A stretch of 64,000 nt of DNA from Rhodococcus ruber. GTDB taxonomy: Bacteria > Actinomycetota > Actinomycetes > Mycobacteriales > Mycobacteriaceae. Both the position numbers and the translations under genes were made by a program. Positions 53,712-63,320 of the stretch are shown here, one piece after another. Under the pieces are notes generated by a model. The model saw only the letters and a program-made list of their open reading frames with translations. It ran no database searches and was not told the DNA's origin. The DNA lies in contig NZ_JAPWIJ010000001.1 in the NCBI RefSeq assembly GCF_027270735.1, positions 705,098 through 769,097 of the forward strand. Reading direction: 5' to 3'. The first letter of the stretch is position 1. The number at the start of each line of letters is the position of its first letter.

Positions 53712-55670
53712 CTACCAGATCTTGACGCGCTCACCCGGCTCCAAGTACAACGCATCTCCGGGCTGTACGTCGAAGGCTTGGTGGAAACTGTCCAGATTGC
53801 GCACGACGCCGTTGCAGCGGAACTCCGGCGGCGAGTGCGGATCGACGGCGAGACGACGGATCGCCTCGGCGTCTCGTGCCTTGGTGCGCCACACCTGCGA
53901 CCAGCCGAAGAACACGCGCTGCAACCCGGTCAGGCCGTCGAGCACAGGCGCTTGCTTGCCCTCGAGCGAGATCTCGTACGCGGCGACCGCGATGGAGAGG
54001 CCGCCCAGATCGCCGATGTTCTCACCGATGGTGAATTCGCCGTTGACCTTGTGCCCCGGCAGCGCCGCGGGCTCGAACTCGTTGTACTGCTCGATCAGGG
54101 CCGTGGTGCGCTTGCCGAACTCGGTACGGTCGCTGTCGGTCCACCAATCGACCATGTTGCCGTCGCCGTCGTACTTGGCACCCTGGTCGTCGAATCCGTG
54201 GCCGATCTCGTGGCCGATCACCGCTCCGATGCCGCCGTAGTTGGCCGCGTCGTCTGCCTCCGGATCGAAGAACGGTGGCTGCAGAATGGCTGCGGGAAAG
54301 ACGATTTCGTTCATGCCGGGGTTGTAGTAGGCATTGACGGTCTGCGGCGTCATGAACCACTCGTCGCGATCGACCGGACCGCCGAGCTTGTCGAGATCGC
54401 GCTGGTGGTCTGCGGTGTAGCCGCGGCGGTAGTTACCGAGCAGGTCGTCGGCGCTGATCTCCACGCCCGAGTAGTCGCGCCAGCTGTCGGGGTAGCCGAT
54501 CTTGGGGGTGAACTTGTCCAGCTTGTCCAGAGCCTTTCGACGCGTCTCCGGACTCATCCATTCGAGCTCGGAGATGTTGCGGCGGTACGCCTCGGTGAGG
54601 TTCTCCACCAGCACCTGCATCCGCGCCTTGGAGTCGGCGGGGAAGTGGCGTTCGACATACAGCTTGCCCACGGCCTCGCCGAGAACATCCTGGACCAAGG
54701 AGACTCCACGCTTCCAGCGCTCCCGGTTCTCCTCGGTACCGGTCAGCGTCGTTCCGTAGAACGCGAAGTTCTCGTCGACGATCGCGCTCGTCAGGAAAGG
54801 CGCGCGCGAATGTACGACGCGCCAGGCGAGCCACGCCTTCCAGGCTTCGATGTCCTCGGAGGCCCACAGGGCAACGAAAGTGCCCAGGAACGACGGCTGC
54901 CGGACGACGATCTCGGCGAACTGCTCGGTCGATGCTCCGAGACCCGAAATCCATGCCGCCCAATTGAATCCGGGTTCGTTCTTGACGAGGGTGTCGAATT
55001 GGACGAGGTTGTAGCTCTTTTCGGCATCACGCCTGGCGACAACATCCCAGTGGCCTGCGGCAATTTTCTTCTCGAGGTCGAACACCGTCTGTGCGTCGTA
55101 CTCGATACCGCTGAGCGCGAACATCTTCGAGATGTGCGCGATGTAGCTCGTACGAATCTCCGCGTATTCGTCCTGGCGGTAGTACGACTCGTCGGGCAGA
55201 CCGATACCGGACTGGCTGAAGTGCACGAGGTAGCGATCGGACTGCTTGGCGTCGGTGTCGACGTACTGGCCGATGCCACCGCCCACTCCGGAGCGCTGCA
55301 AAGAGCCGAGAACGCCGGCGAGACCGACGAGGTCCGTCGCGTCGGAGACGGCGGTGAGCTCGTCGGCGATCGGCGTGACGCCGAGTTGCTCGGCACGGTC
55401 GGCATCCATGAAGCTGGAGAACAGGTCGCCGATCTTCTGTGCGTCGCTGCCCACGGGGGGATTCGCGGCGGCGGACTCTTCGATGATGGTCTGCACGTCC
55501 ACCTCGGCGCGGTCGTACAACGTCCGGAAGGCTCCGTCGACGGCGCGGTCCGCCGGGATGTCGTAATTCTCGAGCCACTTGCCGTTGACGTGCACGAAGA
55601 GGTCGTCCTGCGCGCGTGTGTTCTCGTCCTGGTAGCTGAGATCGATGCCCGAGTTCACTACTGAAGTCAT
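53712..55670 (-). CDS. M13 family zinc metallopeptidase, neprilysin/Zmp1-like (652 aa)
   Basis: This is a peptidase of the neprilysin fold. The zinc site is GHEIGHGFDDQGAKYDGDGNM, with His487 and His491 and Glu488; the third ligand is in FTIGENIGDLGG, and the substrate loop is NAYYNP. M. tuberculosis Zmp1 (Rv0198c) has the same length and ends similarly. No signal peptide is obvious. ATG 55670 follows GATGGACG; the frame extends further upstream but into the divergent promoter. The gene diverges from a TetR gene with 54 bp between starts. Confidence 0.93.
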   Translation of the reverse strand: MTSVVNSGIDLSYQDENTRAQDDLFVHVNGKWLENYDIPADRAVDGAFRTLYDRAEVDVQTIIEESAAANPPVGSDAQKIGDLFSSFMDADRAEQLGVTPIADELTAVSDATDLVGLAGVLGSLQRSGVGGGIGQYVDTDAKQSDRYLVHFSQSGIGLPDESYYRQDEYAEIRTSYIAHISKMFALSGIEYDAQTVFDLEKKIAAGHWDVVARRDAEKSYNLVQFDTLVKNEPGFNWAAWISGLGASTEQFAEIVVRQPSFLGTFVALWASEDIEAWKAWLAWRVVHSRAPFLTSAIVDENFAFYGTTLTGTEENRERWKRGVSLVQDVLGEAVGKLYVERHFPADSKARMQVLVENLTEAYRRNISELEWMSPETRRKALDKLDKFTPKIGYPDSWRDYSGVEISADDLLGNYRRGYTADHQRDLDKLGGPVDRDEWFMTPQTVNAYYNPGMNEIVFPAAILQPPFFDPEADDAANYGGIGAVIGHEIGHGFDDQGAKYDGDGNMVDWWTDSDRTEFGKRTTALIEQYNEFEPAALPGHKVNGEFTIGENIGDLGGLSIAVAAYEISLEGKQAPVLDGLTGLQRVFFGWSQVWRTKARDAEAIRRLAVDPHSPPEFRCNGVVRNLDSFHQAFDVQPGDALYLEPGERVKIW

Positions 55671-55698
55671 GCGTCCATCTTTACACTCTTGCGCTTGA

Positions 55699-55714
55699 TT
55701 GAACGGGTGTTTAA
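55699..55714. promoter_or_regulatory. Candidate TetR operator
   Basis: TTGAAC-GGGT-GTTTAA is a 6-4-6 near palindrome with one mismatch, located in the 54 bp gap between the M13 gene and the TetR gene. It would serve autorepression of the TetR-ABC operon and could also influence the M13 promoter. Confidence 0.55.
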
Positions 55715-55724
55715 TGTGCTGCAC

Positions 55725-56339
55725 ATGCGTACAGCAACCGAGGATCTCACGACCAGGGCGCGAATCCGGGATACCGCGATCGACGTTTTCGGCGCACAGG
55801 GCTTCACCGCCGGGCTGCGGTCGATCGCCACTGCGGCAGGCGTCTCACCGGGGCTCGTCAACCACCACTTCGGATCCAAGGAGGGCCTGCGCACGGCCTG
55901 TGACGAGCACGTTCTGCGGGTGATCCGGGAATCGAAGTCCGCATCGGCAGGCCCCGCCGGGATGATGGAGCAGCTCGCTCGAATCGACGAGTACGCGCCG
56001 CTGGTCGCATACATCGTGCGGAGCTTCTCGGCGGGCGGCGCACTGGCGCGAGAGTTGTTCGAGCACATGGTCGACGACGCCGTCCGGTACATCGACGACG
56101 GTGTCCGCGACGGCAGGTTCACGCCCAGCCGAGACCCCGCGGCACGAGCTCGATTCATGACACGACAGAACGTGGGCGGTCTACTGCTGTACGCGGCGAT
56201 GGCCGGCCCCGACGTCGACTTCGGTGAGGCTCTCACCGCGCTCGGTGACGAGGTCATGCTCCCGGCGCTCGAGCTCTACACCGACGGATTGTTCACCGAT
56301 TCTCAGGCTTTGGACGCATACCTGGAGGCCAAGAAATGA
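55725..56339 (+). CDS. TetR-family transcriptional regulator (204 aa)
   Basis: The N-terminal helix-turn-helix ([37 protein letters not shown]) is standard, and a helical ligand-binding domain follows. ATG 55725 is taken as the start; an in-frame upstream start at 55689 would cover the operator. It is the first gene of a three-gene operon with an ABC exporter (ATGA overlap), so it probably represses it until a drug or metabolite binds. Confidence 0.87.
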   Translation: MRTATEDLTTRARIRDTAIDVFGAQGFTAGLRSIATAAGVSPGLVNHHFGSKEGLRTACDEHVLRVIRESKSASAGPAGMMEQLARIDEYAPLVAYIVRSFSAGGALARELFEHMVDDAVRYIDDGVRDGRFTPSRDPAARARFMTRQNVGGLLLYAAMAGPDVDFGEALTALGDEVMLPALELYTDGLFTDSQALDAYLEAKK

Positions 56340-57247
56340 CCGAGGCAATCGAAGTCGACGGATTGGTGAAGACGTTCGGTTCGGTCCGCGCGCTCGACGG
56401 ACTCGACCTGCGAGTCGAAACGGGGGAGGTGCACGGCTTCCTCGGCCCCAACGGAGCAGGTAAATCCACGACGATTCGAGTACTGCTCGGGCTCGTCCGG
56501 GCGACGTCCGGCACCGTGCGACTGCTCGGCGCGGACCCATGGCTCGACACCGTGGCGTTGCATCGACGTCTGGCCTACGTCCCGGGCGATGTGACGCTGT
56601 GGCCGTCGTTGACCGGCGGTGAGGTGATCGACCTTCTCGGCCGAATGCGCGGCGGCATCGACGCCACGCGCCGCGCCGAACTGCTCGAACGATTTGCGCT
56701 CGACCCCGGTAAGCGGAGCAGAACGTACTCCAAGGGCAATCGGCAGAAGGTGGCCCTGATCTCGGCCCTGGCATCGAACGTCGAGCTGTTGATTCTCGAC
56801 GAACCCACATCAGGACTCGATCCGTTGATGGAACAGCACTTCGCCGACTGTGTGAAAGACGCTGCCCGACGCGGAGTCACGGTGCTGCTGTCGTCACACA
56901 TCCTGTCCGAGGTCGATGCACTGTGCAGCTCGGTGACCATCGTCAAGGACGGTCGAACGGTGGATACCGGCACGCTGGCATCGATGCGGCACCTCACCCG
57001 AACGACGGTGACCGCCACCGTCGATCGAGTACCGGACGACCTCGCAACACTCGCCGGGGTCACTGCGGTCGATGTGGATTCAACGGGTCGTTCCGCAGGC
57101 TCCTCTCCTGGCGACACCACCGTCACCTGCACAGTGGAGAACGAGGCCCTCGCTGCGGTGATGCACGTCCTGGCCGATGCGGGAGTGCAGAGTTTGGTCA
57201 GCTCTGCGCCGACTCTCGAGGAGCTGTTCATGAGGTACTACGCATGA
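56336..57247 (+). CDS. ABC exporter ATPase (303 aa)
   Basis: This is the ATP-binding subunit of a drug/antibiotic-type exporter. Walker [10 protein letters not shown] (Lys43), a signature-like YSKGNRQKV, Walker [13 protein letters not shown] and the switch His in LLSSHIL are present. Residues about 250-260 ([12 protein letters not shown]) are encoded by a copy of a short hairpin repeat that recurs elsewhere in the window, so this loop may be an in-frame insertion. It overlaps its neighbours on both sides by 4 bp. Confidence 0.88.
   Translation: MTEAIEVDGLVKTFGSVRALDGLDLRVETGEVHGFLGPNGAGKSTTIRVLLGLVRATSGTVRLLGADPWLDTVALHRRLAYVPGDVTLWPSLTGGEVIDLLGRMRGGIDATRRAELLERFALDPGKRSRTYSKGNRQKVALISALASNVELLILDEPTSGLDPLMEQHFADCVKDAARRGVTVLLSSHILSEVDALCSSVTIVKDGRTVDTGTLASMRHLTRTTVTATVDRVPDDLATLAGVTAVDVDSTGRSAGSSPGDTTVTCTVENEALAAVMHVLADAGVQSLVSSAPTLEELFMRYYA
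57085..57110 (+). repeat. Dispersed 26 bp hairpin repeat, copy B, inside a coding gene
   Basis: This element begins GGGTCGTTCCGCAGGCTCC and is 24/26 identical to copy A at 48030. It lies in frame within the ABC ATPase gene and encodes the GRSAGSSPG loop between two otherwise conserved segments. Here the second hairpin arm carries a mismatch. Confidence 0.7.
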
Positions 57248-58827
57248 GCAGCCTGAGCGGCACGTGGTCGTTGCTGCGGTTGTACCTGCGCCGCGATCGC
57301 CTGGTAGCGCCGATATGGGTCGTTCTGCTCGGAGCGCTCCCGCTGCTGTACGCGGTCAGCTTCGAGGGGCTGTATCCGACGGCGGCAGACCGGCAAGCGT
57401 TCTATCTCGGCACCGAGGCAGTGCCGGCACAAGCGGCGCTCGTCGGGCCAATCTTCGGCAGCGACCTGGGTGCCCTGGTGTCGTGGCGCGCCGGACTGAT
57501 GCTCACCCTCGTTCCGTTGGCGGCGATCCTCACCGTCGTTCGGCACACCCGTGGTGAGGAGGATGCGGGGCGCACCGAGCTGATCGGGTCGACTGCAGTG
57601 GGCAGATACGCAGGGCTGACAGCGGCCGTGTTGCTTGCGGGTGGCGGCGTGGTGGCGACGGGAGTGCTGTCGTTCGTCTCGCTGTGGGCCTTCGGTCTGC
57701 CGGTGGCCGGGAGTCTCGCGTTCGGTGCCTCGATCCTCGTCGTCGGTGCGGTGTTCGTCGGCTGCGCGGCGCTGGCGGCACAGGTGGCGTCCGGGGCCCG
57801 TGTGGCTCGCGGCTACGCCCTCGGCGTGCTGGCCGTGGCGTTCGTTCTCAGAGCTATCGGCGACATCGGCTCGGGAACCCTGTCGTGGTTCTCACCTATC
57901 GGCTGGTCGGCGCAGGTGCGGCCGTTCGCCGACGAGAGGTGGTGGCCGCTGCTGTTGTCGCTGGCGGCTGCGGCCGCGTTCTGTGCCGCGGCGTTCGTGG
58001 CAGCGAATCGACGCGATCTCGGTAGTGGTTTGCGGGCCGAACGCCGCGGCCGGGTAGCCGCCGTTCCGTCACTGTCCGGTCCCGTCGCTCTCGCGTGGCG
58101 GCTGTCCCGCGGAACCACCGTCGTCTGGACCGTCGGGCTCGCCCTGTTCGGAATCGCGATCGGCTCGTCCACGGACGGAATCGGTGACCAACTCGGCAGC
58201 AGCACCGCCATCAGCGACGCACTGAACAAGTTCGGGGGCACCACACTCGAACAATCCTTCATCGCGGCCGTGCTGAGCATCGTCGGCATCATGGTGGCGG
58301 CCTATTCGGTGTCGGCCCTGCTGCGGCTGCACGGTGAGGAAGAGACGGGTATGGCCGAGATCGCTCTCGCCACCGGCGTCACGCGGATTCGATGGTTGGC
58401 AGGGCATCTACTCCTGGCCGTCCTCGGCCCGGCGTGGCTGCTGCTTGTCGTCGGTCTCACCGTAGGGCTGACATACGGGTCGGCGGCCGGCGATGTCTCG
58501 GGCGAATTACCGTCCGTTGTGGGCGGCGCACTGGGTCAGCTCCCGGCCGTGTGGGTGGTGACGGCCATCGGCGTGGCTCTGTTCGGCGCTGTACCTCGGT
58601 TCGCGACTCTGCTGTGGGCGGTTCTGGGCGGTTTCGTCGCCCTGGGCCAGATCGGCTCCGTGGTGGGCATGCCGCAGCAGTTTCTCGATCTCTCGCCCTT
58701 CACGCACGTTCCGCGACTGCCGGGGGGTGCCATGTCCTTCGCGCCTATCGGGTGGCTCGTCGTAGTCGCTGCTGCCGTCGGCATCGGTGGAATCACAGTG
58801 TTCCGCCGAAGAGACATCCGGGGGTGA
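57244..58827 (+). CDS. ABC exporter permease (527 aa)
   Basis: This is a membrane protein of about 12 helices that pairs with the ATPase encoded just upstream. It comprises two similar halves, each starting with a helix near [21 protein letters not shown] or [21 protein letters not shown]. Such permeases export antibiotics or lipids. ATG 57244 overlaps the ATPase gene's end. No transported compound can be read from the sequence. It is the last gene of the TetR-ABC operon. Confidence 0.82.
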   Translation: MSSLSGTWSLLRLYLRRDRLVAPIWVVLLGALPLLYAVSFEGLYPTAADRQAFYLGTEAVPAQAALVGPIFGSDLGALVSWRAGLMLTLVPLAAILTVVRHTRGEEDAGRTELIGSTAVGRYAGLTAAVLLAGGGVVATGVLSFVSLWAFGLPVAGSLAFGASILVVGAVFVGCAALAAQVASGARVARGYALGVLAVAFVLRAIGDIGSGTLSWFSPIGWSAQVRPFADERWWPLLLSLAAAAAFCAAAFVAANRRDLGSGLRAERRGRVAAVPSLSGPVALAWRLSRGTTVVWTVGLALFGIAIGSSTDGIGDQLGSSTAISDALNKFGGTTLEQSFIAAVLSIVGIMVAAYSVSALLRLHGEEETGMAEIALATGVTRIRWLAGHLLLAVLGPAWLLLVVGLTVGLTYGSAAGDVSGELPSVVGGALGQLPAVWVVTAIGVALFGAVPRFATLLWAVLGGFVALGQIGSVVGMPQQFLDLSPFTHVPRLPGGAMSFAPIGWLVVVAAAVGIGGITVFRRRDIRG

Positions 58828-58928
58828 CCTCGGTCGAATAGCATCAGACTCGGCCGATATGTCCGGCCCGGTCCGGCGGGAGAGCATCCGGTCCGGTGAT
58901 GCTCGGCCGGAACGCGCATGGAGGTTAC

Positions 58929-60038
58929 GTGCAATCGACATTCCTGCGCACGTGGTGGAACCAGCCACACAGCTACGAATCGGTGGTGAGCTACCTCGGC
59001 CTGCACGGTGCGCTCGCGCCGTACCGTCTCGCTGCTTCTCTGAGCACGTTCTCGTACGGACTCGGCGCAGCTGCGTTGCTGCTGCTCACCGACGCCCCGC
59101 CGACCTCGGCGGTAGGTAGGTGGATTTTCGTCGTTGCGATCGTGTCGACGCTCGTGGTCGGTGTCGCCTGGTTGAAGGCTCCATGGCCGTCGAAGCGTGT
59201 GTCCCTGTCGTTCGCTGCGTACTCGGACGTCGGAACCACTCTGGTTCTGCTGGCCTACGGCTCGCCTCAGGCCGTCTTCCTGGCCCTCGCGATGCTCGCA
59301 GCCAACAGCGTCTACGTCCAGCTCTTCCACAGTCCGAGAGTCATGGCGCTGCATCTACTGTGGGCCGGAACGGCCGTGGCGCTGTTCTTCGTGCTGATCT
59401 TGTTGTCGCCGAACACCGATACCGGTCTGGCAGTCGCGCAACTCGTGGTGCTCGTGCCCATCACGTTCATGGGCCCGACCTTCTTTCAATACCTGCTGCT
59501 CAAACTTCAGGTTCAAGCGCAGGCGGCCAACTTCGACCCGCTCACTCAGGTGCGGAACCGACGAGGGCTCGACGAGGCGCTACCGGTCTACTTCCTCGGT
59601 GCAGACAACGTTGCAGTGATGGTCGTGGACGTGGATCGATTCAAGTCGATCAACGACCTGTTCGGTCATCACCAAGGGGACGCGGCCCTGCAGCTCATCG
59701 CGCGTCGACTGGCCAAGGACGGTGTGCTGGTCGCGAGGGTGGGCGGCGAGGAGTTCGCGGTGGTGACCAAGCTGGCCGAGTACGAAGCCCGCGCATTGGC
59801 CGAGGAGTATCGAAGTGCCGCGCACTCTGCGGGCGACCTGGCACCTCTGACAGTGAGCATCGGTGTAGCGCACTGCGAGTACCCGAGGGCCGAAGGTGAC
59901 GGTATCGGTGCCGATGTCGTCGCACTCACCACGCGACTGTTACGACGAGCAGACGCGGCGATGTACGAAGCCAAGAAGCAGGGCGGCAACCAGGTGGTGG
60001 TGGCTGACCTGTCGGCCCGAGGCGACCTGCCTGCCTGA
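58929..60038 (+). CDS. Membrane-bound diguanylate cyclase, GGDEF domain (369 aa)
   Basis: The N-terminal about 190 residues hold five or six membrane helices with no recognised sensor motif; the C-terminal GGDEF domain (about 200-360) has the active-site variant GGEEF at residues 272-276, compatible with activity. No RXXD inhibition site is seen just before it. It would make cyclic di-GMP. GTG 58929 is chosen because GGAGG lies 4 bp upstream; ATG 58899 and GTG 58896 are alternatives with poor sites. No EAL or PilZ gene is adjacent. Confidence 0.85.
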   Translation: MQSTFLRTWWNQPHSYESVVSYLGLHGALAPYRLAASLSTFSYGLGAAALLLLTDAPPTSAVGRWIFVVAIVSTLVVGVAWLKAPWPSKRVSLSFAAYSDVGTTLVLLAYGSPQAVFLALAMLAANSVYVQLFHSPRVMALHLLWAGTAVALFFVLILLSPNTDTGLAVAQLVVLVPITFMGPTFFQYLLLKLQVQAQAANFDPLTQVRNRRGLDEALPVYFLGADNVAVMVVDVDRFKSINDLFGHHQGDAALQLIARRLAKDGVLVARVGGEEFAVVTKLAEYEARALAEEYRSAAHSAGDLAPLTVSIGVAHCEYPRAEGDGIGADVVALTTRLLRRADAAMYEAKKQGGNQVVVADLSARGDLPA

Positions 60039-60087
60039 GGACACCGGACCGGCCGAGGCACCGAGTTGCCGGTGCCTCAGCCGCGAA

Positions 60088-60564
60088 TCAGTTCGGTGTC
60101 GAGTCGTCGTACTGGTTCTCGACGTCCTGCCGGAATTCGTCGGCACATTGCTGTTGCGCCGCAGAATCGCTGCCCGCGTTGCTGATGCAGTCGGTGAAGT
60201 CTTGTCCACCGACTGCGTTGAACAACCCGATGCCGGCGACAACGAGAACGATCGACAGTGCTGCGGCCACGACACCCAGAATGATCGCGATGAGGGACAC
60301 GGTGCCGTTGGTGGCGACGCGCTTTTTGTACCTGGACCGTCCGATGAAGCCGAGAACGATGGCGATCAGGCCGAGGAGAATTCCGCCGACGACGGTCCAG
60401 GAGAACAACACACCCAGAATCGCCAGGACCAGCGCGACTGTGCCGATGGTGTTCTTCGGTGCTACCGGCTCCTGCTGATATCCGCCCTGCTGTGGGTATT
60501 CGCCAGGTGAAGGGTAGTTCCCGGGCGGCGGATAATCGCCGGGCGGCGGGTTCTGATTCGACAC
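60088..60564 (-). CDS. DUF4190-domain membrane protein with Pro-rich N-terminus (158 aa)
   Basis: The first about 40 residues are Pro/Gly/Tyr-rich with PPPG-Y-type repeats, typical of the cytoplasmic tails of Mycobacteriales membrane proteins. Two hydrophobic segments follow (TVALVLAILGVLFSWTVVGGILLGLIAIVLGFIG and SLIAIILGVVAAALSIVLVVAGIGL), matching DUF4190. The C-terminal part with two cysteines (TDCISNAG, QQQCADEF) is outside. GTG 60564 has GGAGG upstream; the frame continues further but without a site. The function is unknown. Confidence 0.78.
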   Translation of the reverse strand: MSNQNPPPGDYPPPGNYPSPGEYPQQGGYQQEPVAPKNTIGTVALVLAILGVLFSWTVVGGILLGLIAIVLGFIGRSRYKKRVATNGTVSLIAIILGVVAAALSIVLVVAGIGLFNAVGGQDFTDCISNAGSDSAAQQQCADEFRQDVENQYDDSTPN

Positions 60565-60676
60565 GTTGAGTACCTCCGAAGTCGGCGTTCGTGAACGCTG
60601 GGAGTGTATGCGGGTGTCTGCCGTGCACACACGCCCCAACATGTTCCCGTGATCAACTTGTCATCGAACGTACATG

Positions 60677-61441
60677 TCAGCCGCCGAGCCGCGAGTGCAT
60701 CTCCCAGATCAGCACCTCGGCTGGTTCGGTTGCAGTAATACGTTGTCCGCCAGTCGAACTCATACGGACGGCGTCGCCCTCGTACAGTTCACCGACGCTC
60801 TCCATCGAGACGGTGCCGCGGGCGACGAAAACGTGGACGAAAGGCGCGTCGGGCACCGTTACCGATCTCCCGGGCAACAACCTGGCCGCGTGCAGCGCCG
60901 CCGACTTCTGCGAGATGCCGATTGCAGCCTCCCCACGGTGCTTCTCCATCCCCGACGCCACGGTGACCAGCCCGCCGCGCAGCAACTCGTCGCCGATTTC
61001 GAGTTGTTCGTATCCGGGCGTGGTGCCAGGACTGTCCGGCAACACCCACATCTGCACGAAGCGAACGGGTTCGGTGTGCCGATTGCCTTCGATGTTCCAG
61101 GAGTCGTTCTTCTCCGAGTGCATGATGCCCTTGCCCGCGCTCATCCGTTGCGCGAGTCCGGGATAGATGACTCCGGAATGGCCTATGGAATCCTGGTGCA
61201 CCAGGGAACCCTGCACCACCCAGGTGACGATTTCCATGTCGCGATGCGGGTGTGTCTCGAAACCTTGACCGGCAGTGACGATGTCGTCGTTGTTGACCAG
61301 CAGCAGCCCGTGATGGGTGTTGTCGGGGTCGTAGTGCTGGCCGAAGGAGAACGAATGTTTCGAGTCCAGCCAGGACACACGGGTTTTCAGTCGATCACCT
61401 GCGCGGTGCACATCGATGTGGGCGGTCAGTGAAGCGGACAT
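60677..61441 (-). CDS. Pirin family protein (254 aa)
   Basis: This is a bicupin of the pirin family. Metal-binding residues lie in the N-terminal cupin (THPHRDMEIVTWVVQG, HQDSIGH, GKGIMHSEKN). Bacterial pirins include quercetin dioxygenases and redox-linked regulators; which applies here is unknown. The start ATG is 157 bp from the divergent maltokinase gene. The C-terminal cupin ends in VLIWEMHSRLGG. The length is normal. Confidence 0.88.
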   Translation of the reverse strand: MSASLTAHIDVHRAGDRLKTRVSWLDSKHSFSFGQHYDPDNTHHGLLLVNNDDIVTAGQGFETHPHRDMEIVTWVVQGSLVHQDSIGHSGVIYPGLAQRMSAGKGIMHSEKNDSWNIEGNRHTEPVRFVQMWVLPDSPGTTPGYEQLEIGDELLRGGLVTVASGMEKHRGEAAIGISQKSAALHAARLLPGRSVTVPDAPFVHVFVARGTVSMESVGELYEGDAVRMSSTGGQRITATEPAEVLIWEMHSRLGG

Positions 61442-61597
61442 GTGACCACTCTACGAGCATGTCGGTGCACCGGCGTACGACCTGCATAACGTTCGGGTGT
61501 CGTTGCCGTCGGTGTGTGAGCGTCGCCGGGAGTGGGTAGGTTTCGCTTCGTACGGTCACAGCTCCGCAAACTCCCACGAAGGCGGCGAGAGATTCTC

Positions 61598-62983
61598 ATG
61601 GTCGGTTCCAGCTCGAGTGCTTCACGCACGGTCGAACCTCAGCTCACGGAGGCGCTGGCGACGTGGCTACCGGCGCAACGGTGGTTCGGTGCAAAGGGGT
61701 CGACCGTGGATTCCGTGCAGATCCTGGAACGCGAAGTTCTTCGTGACGAACCGCATTTCGCGGCCGAGCACCTGCTGGTGGAGGTGCGAATGACACAGGA
61801 CGGCGCGGTGGTGACGCAGACGTACCAGGTGCCGCTGGGGTTCCGCACGGAGCTGACCGACGAGCTCCGGCCTTGGGTGCTTCCGGTGGCGGGCGAGGTG
61901 GCCGTGTTCGACGGATTACGAGATCCCGAGATCATCGGTCTGTACGGCGACGCCTTCGCTTCCGGAAATTCCACGGGCAGCATCGAATTCAATATCGTCG
62001 ACGGTTCGAGTGTGCCGAGCGGTCTGCCCGGTCGGGTTCTGGGGGCCGAGCAGTCCAACACCTCGGTGATCCTCGGTGATCTGCTGTTGCTCAAGCTGTT
62101 TCGACAGGTTCCGCCGGGCGTGAGCCCCGATGTGGAACTGCATCGCGCCCTGGCGGAGGCGGGCAGTGCCAACGTCGCACCGCTGCGAGGCTGGCTGGAA
62201 GCCGTCGTCGGCGGAGAGCCGACCACTCTGGGCATGATTCAGGACTTCGCGGCGAACTCCAACGAGGGCTGGACCGCAGCGCTGGCAAGTGTTCGGGAGG
62301 TGTTCGATTCTCCCGATACGCCGATCGAAGAACTGCCGGGCGATTTCGCTCGGGACGCGCATCGAATCGGAGCAGCTGTCGCGCACGTGCACCATGACCT
62401 GGCCTCGGTGCTGGGTACCGTCGAACGCTCGGTCGAATCGACCGCTGTCGAGGAGATTCTGGCTCGCATCTCGGGCGTGGCGCGGGTGGTGCCGGAGATC
62501 GCCCAGTACATTCCGGCGGCGACGGCACTCATCTCGCGGGCCGAGGCGTCGAACAGCACCACCGTGCAGCGCATCCACGGCGATCTGCACCTGGGGCAGG
62601 TGTTGGGGACTCCCGAGCGGTGGCTGCTCATCGACTTCGAGGGTGAGCCCGCCAAGACCTTGGCCGAGCGTAAGCAGATGGACAGCCCCTTGCGAGACGT
62701 CGCGGGAATGCTGCGCTCGTTCGACTATGCCGCCAACCACCTACTGGTCGATCAACCCGAGGACCCGTCGATGCGGGAGCGAGCCGACCTGTGGGCCGCG
62801 CGCAGCATCGCCGCCTTCTTCGACGGTTACGCCTCGGTGGCCGGGCAGGATCCGCGTGACGAGGCCGATCTGCTGCGCGCATACGAACTCGACAAGGCCG
62901 TCTACGAGGTTCTGTACGAGGCCCGCAACCGGCCGACCTGGTTGTCGTTGCCGATGCGTGCTGTGGAGCGCTTGGTGAGCTGA
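61598..62983 (+). CDS. mak: Maltokinase of the GlgE pathway (461 aa)
   Basis: This ATP-dependent kinase makes maltose-1-phosphate, which GlgE uses to elongate alpha-glucans. The sequence has the maltokinase N-terminal domain (WLPAQRWFGAKGSTVDSV) and the kinase core with the catalytic loop IHGDLHLGQVL (near residue 325) and the metal-binding LIDFEGEP. It is not next to treS, glgE or glgB, unlike in many relatives. ATG 61598 follows GGCGGCGAGAG; the frame continues upstream without support. The partners must be encoded elsewhere. Confidence 0.9.
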   Translation: MVGSSSSASRTVEPQLTEALATWLPAQRWFGAKGSTVDSVQILEREVLRDEPHFAAEHLLVEVRMTQDGAVVTQTYQVPLGFRTELTDELRPWVLPVAGEVAVFDGLRDPEIIGLYGDAFASGNSTGSIEFNIVDGSSVPSGLPGRVLGAEQSNTSVILGDLLLLKLFRQVPPGVSPDVELHRALAEAGSANVAPLRGWLEAVVGGEPTTLGMIQDFAANSNEGWTAALASVREVFDSPDTPIEELPGDFARDAHRIGAAVAHVHHDLASVLGTVERSVESTAVEEILARISGVARVVPEIAQYIPAATALISRAEASNSTTVQRIHGDLHLGQVLGTPERWLLIDFEGEPAKTLAERKQMDSPLRDVAGMLRSFDYAANHLLVDQPEDPSMRERADLWAARSIAAFFDGYASVAGQDPRDEADLLRAYELDKAVYEVLYEARNRPTWLSLPMRAVERLVS

Positions 62984-63057
62984 TCGGTGAGCTGGGGGTG
63001 CACGTCGACGGGCCTGTCTACGACAAGTACCGTATTGCCTGACACGGGAGGCAGGAC

Positions 63058-63225
63058 ATGAACGGTATTTTGGCAATCTTCGGCATCGCGGTGGTCGTCA
63101 TCACCATCCTCGTTGTGGTGGTACTCGTTGCGGTGTTGTTCGTAGCGTCGATCAAGCCCAACAGTCTCAACATCGACCTGGACCGTAAGAAGCGCGCTCG
63201 GGAAGAAAGTTCCTCCAAAGCCTGA
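63058..63225 (+). CDS. Small single-span membrane protein (55 aa)
   Basis: ATG 63058 has GGGAGGCAGGAC upstream and gives a 55-residue product: one long hydrophobic helix (about residues 4-32, ending in FVASIKP) followed by a charged tail with RKKRAREE. No family is recognised. The strong ribosome site and complete stop codon argue for a real small gene between maltokinase and the GtrA-like gene. Confidence 0.65.
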   Translation: MNGILAIFGIAVVVITILVVVVLVAVLFVASIKPNSLNIDLDRKKRAREESSSKA

Positions 63226-63320
63226 GACGTCCGTCACGTCGGAGACCGATGTGCTCGTGTTCGGAGTTGTATCGAAGCGAAGCGCCGATCGACGCTTCCG
63301 GTTCTACAACTGGAGATCAC

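Noticed and set aside
52710..55664. A 984-codon open frame on the plus strand opposite the P450 and M13 genes
   Set aside because: It is a GC-rich antisense frame with no ribosome site or family motifs, while the minus strand carries intact P450 and M13 motifs.
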